Below, piece after piece: positions 52,949-64,000 of a stretch of DNA of 64,000 nt. The translations under genes and the position numbers were made by a program. Every line of letters starts with the position of its first letter. The first letter of the stretch is position 1. The notes under the pieces are model-generated. The model saw only the letters and a program-made list of their open reading frames with translations. It was not told the origin of the DNA and made no database searches. The DNA is from Tyto alba (lineage: Eukaryota > Chordata > Aves > Strigiformes > Tytonidae), in the NCBI RefSeq assembly GCF_018691265.1, contig NW_024881327.1:28282464-28346463 (forward strand), read 5' to 3'.

Positions 52949-55900
52949 GTCACAAATGCAGCTTTATTGGATGCTGTTGCCTCACCTGGTTGGAAGCAGA
53001 GATCTTAAAAGAGGGAATATAGTCTGAAACAGAACTACACTTTTTGGTAATTGCCAGACTGCTCAACAAAATCCTTGGTGAATTTTGTGGTGTTTAATTA
53101 GGTCTCAACGTTTTGTTAACAGAGGTAGCAGTGCAGATGGCTTCTGTTGGATCACAGTGTCTGTGTAGGGAGTTATATATGATTTTGTCGACCAGAAGCC
53201 AGCTCCAGACTTAGTAGTAATAACTGATGCAAACACATCTGGAAGGGAATATTTATGTCTCACTGCCTTGAAAGACAAGAAATCTCTCTCCCACAGCCAT
53301 TTCTTTCTGGGGTTTGACTGAAGTTAGTGAGCGTTTTGCCACACACTAGAGAATGGGCTCAGCCTAGGAAAGTTGAAGGGTAGTATTAAGATGCAGAATA
53401 TGGCTAAATTGTCTTTACACTAATATTTCTTTGCTTGAGATTTTAATACTTTTATTGTTATAGGTATGCACTCTTAACTGTTATCTGATACACAACAGAA
53501 GTAAAATTCTGGGCCTAGTCAAGTTACTGGGACTGCACAGAAACTAAGATGGCAAAATGATATAATCCTGTCCTGTTGTAGAGCTCTGCTATGTCCTTAG
53601 GGCCAAAGTCTCTAATCAGCCAGAGTCCAGCTCCTGGTATGATGTCTGGATGCCATGAGAGCAACATGTTTGGCATAGAGAGGGAAGATGATGTTGCTGA
53701 AGATGACCATTCCACCCTTCTATGCATCCCTTGAGGCAGTATGGAACGTCCTTTATCTGAGTCCTGTCTGGACCTGTCTCAGGCTGTGAACCCGTATCCC
53801 ACACCAGGAATAATTTCTAGGAAGACAGATTGGGTCTTACATTACAGAGTGAGCTGTGACCTTCGCTGTCATTTGGGTCCCTATAAGGAACCTGTTTTCA
53901 GTGTATTTTTGAGAAGTTTCTAGATGTCCACATAGTTATGGAGTGTATTTTCTTATTTAAATCTTTTGTGAGAGAGGTAAGCAGACGCTTTTCCCAGGAC
54001 CTTACTAGGAATAACATGTATGGCACTCATATCAATGGCTTTTATGTATCCTACTGGTTTTTATTTGATCTCTTGCTCTTACATTCCCCCCAAACACAAA
54101 TTTGACTATGGTGTGTTCCTCCCGCACCCTCTTTGTGGCTGCTACCTGTTCCTGTTCCTGGTGAGTCTTAGTGATTTCAGACCTGCAGGACCCCTTCAAA
54201 GAGAGGATCCATCTGTCAGAGAAGATGACAGAGGAAACAGCCATATCTCGTGGCTTAGGAGGTTAAGGTGGGGAAGTAACCTTTCTGCTCCATCAGACCA
54301 TCCCTACAGCTTGAGGCAATGAGCTATGGACTCATCCTCTTGTCCTGTGCATTCTCAAGTACAGGAACTGACAAACCTTGGTGACTGAGAAGTTCAAGCA
54401 TTTGGTTCTGGCCCCTGTATGAGGTTTCCCTGACAGGGTTCCTCTTTTACAAGAAATGGAGATAGTATAACAATGAGTATGGGGGACTGGAAGGGCCAAG
54501 TGTGTTCTAAGGGTTTAAGGGAGATACATCAAGTCCCAGAGCATGCCAGAAGGTATCCAGAATTAATATGCCCCAAACATCTGCATTTGCAGATTTGATA
54601 AGGACCTGTATTATGAATACAAATAAGTTTCAATTTCATATATCATCCTTCAACAATTTTCAAAGTTGGTTTAATAAAATAAAGATCTGAAATACGTCAT
54701 CCAACAATGTTAAAATATATATATGGTGAAAAGAACAGATATTTAGTAACTGAACAACTAATCATTGCAAGAAACAAGGGTCTTCTGGAAAGTAAAAAAA
54801 AAAAAAAAAGTCTATCATCATCTACAAGATCATGATGCAGGAGTATGGGTGGAAATTTCAGCAATTGCTCTCTTCTGTCACTTGAGTTGTAAATTTAGTT
54901 ACAGTTTAGCAGGGACGTGTTGGCTTCATCTTCTCCACACTTTCTCATAACCTCTATTTAAAATGAAATGTCATAATTGTAGGGCACAACTGCAGCATTT
55001 ATATAACTAACCTACAGCACCATCAGTCCTGGTCTGGTAGCAAAAATATTCCACTTTCCTCTGTGTGGATCAGAAAGCAAAGGAAACATTCACTCAGCAG
55101 CTGGCTTTACTGCTACTTGCTGCCAGAGAAAGATGGCATAACTAACAGCTTCTGGGTTCTGTTCCAGCTTTTGCAAGACACTGTTCTCTAATGTTCTTTA
55201 ACACTGGTAAAACAACATACTTTGTCTAATCTCATTCTCTGAAATAGCTGAACTATTTTGTCTGAATGTTTTGAATAAGATTCTGTCTGATGCATAAACC
55301 TACTGTGGAAAATTTCAGTCCAAACATTTCAGTTTTGGCCAAGTCATAAGCAGTTTAAAAGAATGCCAGACATCTTTAACTTTATAGGGGATGTTGTCAG
55401 CTCAAATGTTACAATCACACCCACCACCCACATGCAAAGACATGTATATATACACACACACAGACATATACATAGTCACACAGGAAAAAGCAGATATTGT
55501 TGGGATCCTGTGTTGTATTTTTTCCTGCAAATAATTTAAAACTGATAATTGTTCAGATTGCAAAATGCAAATTTCATTGCTTTGCAAAGCCTTGATGGTA
55601 ATGGAAAAAGGCATGAAAAATAAAAAGGCAGATTTTCAGTCAAAAAAGATTACTTTCTTCTAATAGAACACTAAAGTGCATTTTATCAAATATTTTCTAT
55701 TAATCATGCAAGTTTATAAAATACTCTTAATAGCCTTTACTTATTTTATTGCAAAGTAATATACTTACAGCTATCATTCATCTTCATTCTGAGCTCAGAG
55801 AAGAATTAAATTATTTTTACATAGTAATTTTTTTCTGAAGTGATCCACATATTTCAGCACTACAGTATTTGACCTAGACTAGAAAAAAAAAGAAGTATTT

Positions 55901-57317
55901 GAATAAACATTTATCTTTACTCTACAATCACAAAAAGGAGGAAATAAATCATAAGAAATAGGAAATTTGAACATTTATGTTGGAAGATGTCTGTGACTGT
56001 TTTCCTAAAGGGATCAAGAAATTAAAATGCTTACTAATAATTTCCATTTAATATTAATCTTTAATGACATGTTTCACAGATTTTCTAAACAGGAATATGT
56101 GTAGGATTTATTGTATTACATTCAGATACTTTTTTTGACATAAATATGCATTAATTAGACAAAAAAAAACTATAAAAATGTATCCTTCTTCCTTTTCTCA
56201 CCTCTCAGCTTGCATCCTTTGAATTGAGCATATACTTCAGCTTTTTCCTAGGTGAGGAAAAAAAGCCTTACTTGAATGCAAGCATATTTATATGGATACT
56301 TGGGTGCAAGGGACTTTCTATATCACTGAGTTCAGTCTCTCTTTACAAGAGACATCATGTCACATTATCCCTTTCATCATTACCCAATCCTTGTCATAAA
56401 TGCCAATATGGATTCATTTTGATATTCCAAACAAGGACAATAACATAGAGAACAAAGGTAGTGTGACTTAAAGAGCTTTTCCACAAAATACAGCTCAAAA
56501 GAGTCTTAAATTCAGTGATTTCCTCTCTTCAAAATGTCATGGAGTCCTGTTTATTAGCTCTAGCAATGACACAAGAATCTCAGTCAAGGATAAATAAGCT
56601 CCTGGTGGTTTCTTTTCATAGGCGGTACTTCTGAGCACACAACTGCAGCATCATGGCCTGAGTAACTTTCTTTTTTAGCTATGATATTGTCAATAGCACT
56701 TCTAGACAGACAGCAGTATAATAAAACCTGCTACTGGCCTAGAACAAGAAATTCATAGTGTGAAGTAGATTTTACCATCTGTTGCCTTGCAGTATAAAAA
56801 CTGGTCATGATTTAATTTTGAACTAGTCTCCTGTTTCTTTCTTAAGTATATTCAGTAGCATAAAATTGAGGAGTTTTGAGGTAGCTATATTATTCAGGGA
56901 AAAGAAAAAGAGTATGCTCATATTCTTTATATACCTATGTTAAACCCTATCACTTAATTGCATTGTAGAGTATGTCATTGAAATTTTTCCCATCTGCCTT
57001 TATAATCTGCATACTCTTTAGGTTTCAGATGTACCTTGTGTTTTATGCAAAACATTAATATGCTGTCAGAAAGTAAATTAATAATACTCTACACCAGAAC
57101 AAATGTCTTACTGTCAGGAATTTGCTGAATTTCAGCTTACAAATATCCCTGGATCATATTAATTTTCCAGGAAGTGTTTGCATTTCACACAGCAGTTTAT
57201 GTGAACCTTCCACTTCACAATATTAGTGATTTGAAGCTTTAATTATAAAGATAGGTTTTTAAGTGTCTTGTCAGATGATGACCATTATGACTCTTTTAGA
57301 CTTCTTGGAAAGAAGCA
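52949..57317. other. No gene recognised; unexplained block 53560-54560
   Basis: About 53560-54560 is more GC-rich and complex than its surroundings and has a 100-codon plus-strand frame (54020-54322) without recognisable motifs. It may be an exon, an old transposon or ordinary DNA. The rest is AT-rich with A16-17 at about 54795-54810 and a TA/CA microsatellite at about 55441-55475. Confidence 0.4.
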
Positions 57318-57319
57318 AA

Positions 57320-57364
<45 letters not shown>

Positions 57365-57395
57365 AAAAAAAAAAACAACCAACCAAACAAACAAA
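57318..57395. repeat. (CA)n + A32 + (CAAA)n low-complexity tract
   Basis: A short CA repeat runs into 32 consecutive A (57332-57363), then A11 and CAAC/CAAA units. It is the longest homopolymer in the window. No gene-like body is visible on the upstream side, so there is no support for a processed pseudogene. Its length is probably unstable. Confidence 0.93.
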
Positions 57396-60300
57396 AACAT
57401 AATTAAACATTTGAAATGTTTTTTCATTTCAATATTACTTCCCTCTCTCCACAGCTTTCAGTGTCCTGGTTGAAAGGCTTGTTTGTGACCCTGAAAAATC
57501 TTACTATTTCTTTTGGCTGTGAGGGAAAAAAAAAAAAAAAAAGCTAAAATGAGCTGGAATATCTGGCTTCTCTCTTATCATCAGAATTGACAAAAACCCA
57601 CAAGCACATTCAATACAAACAGAAGTATTGCAAGGATAGAAAACAGAGTTTCTTTTTCTAAAGCTACCCTATTTGCAACCTCACTGCTGGAGAAAAGTAA
57701 ACATAACACAGGTCTTTACCAGCCTTAACACAAATCTCTTGTGCAGCACTAGCTGTGTGCTACAGCGAATTAGTAGTAAAGTTTCCTGCAGTAACTTTAC
57801 TGAAGTAGAGTTTCCATGGATGAGGGAGATGAGGACAGGCTGTGTACAGTTGCAGTTTCTACCTCCCATGCTCCACAGACAGGGCTCTGCTGTATTGTGT
57901 TGTATGTTCTTCACTTGGGTTAACTTGAAGTCATCATTTTTCTACATAACAGATTTTGTCAGCTGAGGCCTCTGCTCACAGTATACTATTTTAAACTTTG
58001 TTTTCTTTAGTGTCTCTAGTCACCAGTGCAGACAAGTGTGCAAAAGATAATGACTTACTTTGATAAGCCTAACTTTTATTAAACTGAAGGTGAAAGAAGA
58101 AAAAAAGAGGAAAGAAAACAAATTGATGGTGAAAAGAAAGAAGAGGTAAGGAAGACCTGACTGAAATAGCACAAGCCTCATGTTCCAGGTGCTATTCAAG
58201 ACTAAAAGGAAGCAGGTAGCATTGATTATGTCTTTTCTGACTATCTCTCTCACCTAATATTTTTGTAAGGCTCTTATTTTCCCATGCTTAATGAAATCCC
58301 GGGGCTCTTAAGATAGATCTCAGTGCTGAAGCTGGGACATGAGGTCTGGGTCTGAAAGTTGGGCATGATGTCTGTAATCATCAAAAACCTTGCTACATCT
58401 TTTTGCTTATCCTTCCTGCAATGGTATATAAAAGTAGCAGTGGACAGAGTAGCCTTTCCTTCCCTTAGATTAATTGCTAGTTAGGCCCATTTTCTAACCT
58501 AACAATTCTGATCTACTGTTTTCTGATGTCATACTTTTTTATTTTTTAAAGCATAGTCCTTGGATTGCATGAAGAGGCATCTTTGATTACAATATTTTAT
58601 TTTTCTGCCTTTCAGTTTTTTCTGATTAGTCCATGTAATTACTGTATAATAACCTATACTGGATGCTTTTGTTTCTGAGAGCAAAACTGGAAATAGAGAT
58701 CTCGGGCCAGAAGCCATAGCTACTGACTCTGGGAGTGTAGCACTTGCAAGAACATGTGATGATTCTCAGATTATTCAGAAAAGAAAGGGCTAGTTGGTAG
58801 AAAATCAGTAGCTGCTTTTACTCCTAAACTGTTCATTGCATGGCAAAACAGGTTTCAGAGGAGTTACCTGTGATGATCTATGTCCTTTTGTCATCCTGGA
58901 AGTCCTCAAAGGGGCTCTCAGTAGATGCGATGGGCTCCCAACCCACCTACTGGAGATTTCCAGAGTCTTGATTCTGGACAAAGACAGATAATAAGGGGGA
59001 GTAACTCCCCTTTTCCTAAGTGGTGCTGGGGAGCAATAGCTCTGCCATACCCTGTCTGCAGGTAATCTTGCACTGGTCATAGAAGGTGCAAAAACGTGAA
59101 AGGGTGGATCTGCTCCTTCTCCCATCTGCATCCTCCCACTAGTTTCTGAGTACACTCTTCTGCTGAGGAATTCCACTTTCTCACTAGAGAAATAGTAGAG
59201 CAGAACAGAGATAATAACAATAAGTTGAATCTTTCAAAGAAAAATCCCAGCTACATTTTTATGTCTTTTTATTCCTCCCTCACTCTCACATTTTTATTTT
59301 ATTTTTTTTTTAAATCGAAGCAGGGCTCTATTCACTAAACAACTTATATCTAAAGAGAAGGAGATTGTATTTTGCAATAAATGAGCTAGCAAATAGAAAA
59401 TTTTGCCAAGAAATTGAAAGATAATGGTCTGTAAACACAATAAAGATGGACATTGAAATAATGCAAGCCAGTTCTTTCAGTGAAATAAGTGAATGTTATT
59501 CCTTAAAGTTACATGGTTTCTGGGTATCCTCACCCCAGCCTTCTGGGGTTTCATGTGGTTAATTTTAGCCACTCTCAGTTGCATAACCATTCCTTTTAGC
59601 TTGTGACTCTGGAGTCAACATAAGGTCAAGCTGCAGCTTGCTGGAGGCTGACATGTAAATAAGTATGAAGCAATGTTTCCTAATCTAGATTCTTTGGAAG
59701 ATCAGAAGCAACGCTACACAGTTTCTTTTATGTCCTTTACTTCACAGTACATTACTTAACATGCAATTTATTTTTTGAAAAAAACTGTGATGTTCCTTGA
59801 ATACACACTGTTATTTCTAACTTTGCTGCTACAATAAAAAATGTTTCAGTTCACTGAATCACCAATGATGCTGTATACCTTCAATATACTGCTGACATGT
59901 CCACATTAGGATATCCATTACATACACACTAAAATAATTTTATCCATTAAAAAAAACACCCCTCAGAATACTTTTTTAAGAATATGGTGTATGGCAATGG
60001 CAATGGCAATTAAAATCCTGATGTTGCATCATGAGTAACAACACAGAACGTAACTATCTAGCAAAGTGCTGGCAAGATCTGTTTATTTCTAGAAACATTT
60101 AATTAAATATGCTATTTAAATTGAAAAAGCAAAAGAAAACGTGCTACAGGCACATCGTCAAAAACATAGGGAAAGAATCAATTCTCTATCAGGGAAATTA
60201 CAGAACAAACCAATAATTTCAAGATGAGGAACATGACAAAAATAAGAAAACACCTTCTAAAACAACTTAACACATAGTTAAAACAATCATCAAGAAAACC

Positions 60301-61088
60301 AAATCTTTTAACATGAAGCCTCCCTGTTATTTATAAACTTAGGACCCAGAAATTTTGCTTTCAAAATGCAAGCAGAAATGTCACCTTCATTTTTTTTTCT
60401 GAATGTTATATAAATCATGAAATTATCATTTCCAATTTGATAAACAAAGCATACAGCAGTTGCTGTTGTGATTGACGGTAAAATCATGCACAGGCCTCGG
60501 TCATCTGAAGTTTTCCTGAGAGAAGAAAAGCTGAGCTCTTCTTCCTTCTGTTCAGTATTTTGTCTCTGTTTCTGAGTAACGTTCTTAATACTTCAGGATT
60601 TGCATTGCTGAATGGGAGGAGATGAACTTTTAAAGTGGTCTTCCTTAAATGCATGTGATTCTATCCAATGCAATAATTTATGCAATATTTTCACCTCGCT
60701 TAGAACTGACTTGCTGCTACAACTGAAAGCATTTTGTAGTTACTTGCAGTGTAAAATCCTGAAAATGAATGAGCATACATCGGAAGTGAATGTCTTACTT
60801 ATTTCTGTTCTTTCACACAATTTATGACAGGTTAGATTAATTCTGCTCTTACCCACTATATGGGAAGAATCCCTCTAGCTTTAAAAGGGATTATTTGCTC
60901 ATTCGAGGAATTTAGTAGGTACTATTTGTTTTTATTTTGTAGTTTTTCTTCTCTATCTTCTTGACACCATCCAATTTCCTTAGAGATAACTGTACATGTG
61001 CAAGTGTGCCCATGTTTAATGATATGGATCAATAAAATCTACTTGAATGCAAAGCCTGTAGGGCAGTTTCTCAAATGCTTAAATAAGT
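57396..61088. other. AT-rich DNA, no gene recognised
   Basis: A17 lies at 57526-57542. A minus-strand open frame of 123 codons at 58805-59176 lies in a somewhat GC-richer block but has no motif I recognise. (TGGCAA)3 sits at about 59992-60010. No named transposon is present. Confidence 0.45.
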
Positions 61089-61115
61089 TGGAAATGTTTT
61101 TAAAAAACATTTCCA
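61089..61115. repeat. Near-perfect palindrome, 13-bp arms
   Basis: TGGAAATGTTTTT at 61089-61101 is followed by a single A and then its exact reverse complement at 61103-61115. The 27-nt structure could extrude as a hairpin. Flanks show no transposon termini and no target duplication, so I do not assign it to an element. Confidence 0.85.
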
Positions 61116-64000
61116 TCTAATAGACTGTGCTGAAGTGGTACATAAATAAGGAACTGAATTTTTAATTTAAGGAAATATTTTAATTTTTGCAAGTGTCTAT
61201 GTTACTTTGAAGTACATCAGAATTTTTCTCCCTTAATCCCATTAGCGAGAGGAAAAGGAGATATCCTTTAACTCCCTTCAGATGTTCAGGCCCACGAAGG
61301 AAGGTCTTAACTATCAACTATCATAGGGCCCATCTGTGTTCCTGAGACTTAGAGCAACACATACTTTCTGAAAGCCAGATACTTAATAGTGCTGATGCTT
61401 TCTCCCATTGTTACAAGGCACTTACAGTCAAACAAGCAAGGCATGATGAGAAGAGGGAGCGTTTCAAAATCATGGATGGGTGCAGCCTGTCACAAAACTT
61501 CTGTGAGAGAGAATTGCAGGACAAATTCCAGAAGCATTGCTATTAGTACTTGGATCTCAAGTCTGATTTTGTTCTTATCATCTTCTAAGAGCATCATTTA
61601 AGAACATTAAAGTGTACCAGTATACCTTCTTCTCACTCCTCACAACACTCACTTTTCCCCTTTGTCCCGTGTGCTCATACATCATTTCATAAAGCATGCT
61701 TCCGTGCACTGTGCAGAATCCTCTCTACATAGGTGTTGAGTGAATGTAAAAGTGAGAAAAAACATTTTTAAATACTGTGGCTAGGTAGGACTAAGGAAAA
61801 GTTAAGACCTAGTCCCTCCTTGTTATGAAGCTCAATGATCATACCAACATATAAACATATGAAGCTAATTGTGTTGTTTTCCTGTCAGGATTACTGGCTT
61901 TAGCTGAGAATGGATATAGGAGGATTAAGGAAGTTCATCAAAACTCTCGTATCCAATATATACTGAGATAATTTCCCACTGTTCCCTATATGTTCTTATA
62001 ATGTACTATTTTAATTAAAAAAAGTAGGAATGATGCTAATTTTAATAAGAATATTAGATACTTGCTATCTTGAGTTTATGAATAAGGCACGTACAGTTTT
62101 GGTAGTTAAAATTAATATTAACGTTTAGACACTTTAAAAAGCTTCTTAATTAGCTTTGAAAAATCTGAAGTTGTTGACTTTAATGATCACACATGTAAAA
62201 TAGCATGCTTAGTTCTGACAAGAAATTATTTGTATTTATAGCTGAAAAATGTTTTTAATCAACCAGAGAATATATTGCAGTTTGATTTTTTGTGAGGGTT
62301 TGTTTTTTTCTTTCTGGAGCCAAGAACTAAAAATACTTTTTAATGGAAATTTGTGAATATACACAGTGACAAACAAACAAAAAAACCATTTTATTTTGTT
62401 TCAGAGATTATGTGTTGCTTGACATTTTAAAGTATTAAACTGCAAAATTACTGCTTGCAGCAACTATAAATATTTCTTGCCCACTATGTTTCCATGGCAA
62501 CTGTGCTAATTTATTCAGAGACCTTTGCATTTTTTTATTTTAAGAGAAACAATAGTATCTGTACTAAAACTGTTCCTAGATTTGACATTTTGATCCTTTC
62601 TGAAAATAAAATGTATCATGAAGTATTTTTAGACACAAGCTGCATTATTATACAAAGGGCAGAGAAGATGTTTAAAAGATGTCCTTTGGTAGATTTATAT
62701 TCCATAGGTTTTTTATGTGTAGATATAGATACATATGCCATTAGCACCAGAATAATTGTTCAGAAGTTGAGAAGGTACTCTATTCTCAACCATTCATAGC
62801 CTTTGAACGTAAATATCTCACGCCTAGTGTCATATTGGAGATAAAACTTTTTTAACATTTTCAGTTACCCTGTCATTCTGCTTTACAAGAAAAAAAAAAC
62901 ACACCCTTTTTTTTACATTTTCAGAGCAATCTAGTCTGTATCACACTTTGCCTTTGTTTTCAAGTCTCTAATATGCCTGATATTTGAGACTGTTCAGAGA
63001 GAATTAGTGTTTACATAACATTTGCTTATGTAAAATCATAATAAGAAATTGTTTTACATGTGCTTGTCCTTAAGATCTGATCAACACCTGACACAGACAA
63101 AGGGAGAAAAGGTGTAGCACAAAGATATTTACTTCTCTTTCCTTGGAAAAATTTGCATCATCAAAGACTGTCGTAAGTGGTGGCTTGTGTCTAAAATGGA
63201 GCATAGAGCTAGATTGCCTTTTAGATACCTGTATCTTACAACAAATGCTTTCTGTTCATGGTGTTCATCAAATGGATTTTAAAAACAGTTTTCCTTTTGG
63301 TCAGATGTGTGCCACACTGGGAGGCCAGCATTGCAAGCCTTGTGCAGCTGTTGCTCATTTCACACATACTCTGTGGCCATGTAAAGGAGTTCAGCCTGCA
63401 ATGCTGTCAATTAGAAGCTTTGGGGGAACAGCAAATTCGCTTTAAAAATTAGGCATTTATCCTCTGAACATAAGTATGAGTAAATTGATAAATGAAAAGG
63501 AAATAGCTTCTATTAATACCACTTCTTTATCCTGAGCTCAGAATCAAATTAAAGGTTTCAAAATTTCATTGCCTTTTTATAACCTCTAATATAATACTGT
63601 GTATTTCAGGTGTACCAAAAGATGGATTTGATATTGAAAATCGCTGACTGTTAAGAAACTTTTGTATCTATTGCTTTTGACTGCAGACAAGAATGTTTTT
63701 GAAAGACAGACTAATTTTAATTGAAAATTCAATCTGCATGTCTAATCCCTGGGACCACTGGTTGCTTGTGGCAAATAACTAATCTATAAAAATTACTGGA
63801 GTATTAAAAATCCTTTCTCTAAGAAACTGTAATAAACCAGTTAACAACTTACATATTCATACTGCAAGAGGATGACATATGTTTTAAGGTTCATCTACTG
63901 AGTTTATATGCTCTTCACATGCACATACGTAGCTGAAATTTTAATTCTGCATCAATTTACATAGATCAATTAGGAAATCACCTTGTTATTCAAACTCTGC
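61116..64000. other. AT-rich DNA, no gene recognised
   Basis: No exon, RNA gene or named repeat. Open frames of about 100 codons at 62494-62799 and 63143-63445 lack any motif or compositional sign of coding. Complex non-repetitive stretches near 62140-62480 could be conserved, but I cannot test that. Confidence 0.45.

Noticed and set aside
58805..59176. 123-codon minus-strand open frame
   Set aside because: No motif, no neighbouring exon signals. Likely a chance frame.

Overview
The window looks like an AT-rich, gene-poor stretch of a bird nuclear genome. The evidence is the repeat content. There are several CR1 LINE copies ending in the CR1-type 3' tail built from ATTCTATGATT-like units. 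There are also two solo long terminal repeats (LTRs) of a family I recognise from neognath bird genomes, which carries the conserved GGTTGAGATAAAAACA block. I cannot fix the species. I find no convincing protein-coding exon, tRNA, rRNA, snRNA or CRISPR array. The longest open frame outside repeats is 148 codons (33371-33817) and has no recognisable domain. Small exons and lncRNA exons cannot be excluded by eye.

Layout. 1-13104: unannotated intergenic or intronic DNA with A- or T-rich simple repeats and a 25-nt poly-G run at 3514-3538. 13105-13660: an old CR1/L3-type LINE fragment on the minus strand. 13661-19424: no recognised feature. 19425-20125: an ancient MIR-like SINE split by a solo LTR at 19510-20002. 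22766-23418: 5'-truncated CR1 on the plus strand, partly open. 23419-36607: nothing recognised beyond simple repeats. 36608-37790: an old CR1 ORF2 fragment on the minus strand covering the reverse-transcriptase catalytic box. 44330-44690: another old LINE 3' fragment on the minus strand. 45222-45833: a complete solo LTR with a perfect 5-bp target duplication. 47181-47716 and 52344-52948: two more 5'-truncated CR1 copies on the plus strand. 52949-64000: no recognised feature except A-rich tracts, a near-perfect 27-nt palindrome and a few blocks of unexplained, more GC-rich sequence.

Nothing here forms a working gene system. The interpretable biology is transposon history. Old LINE and SINE fragments predate the younger CR1 copies and the two LTRs, and one LTR insertion can be read precisely because it interrupts a SINE whose two halves still line up. 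I found no new defence, mobile or regulatory system. The observations below are mostly modest.
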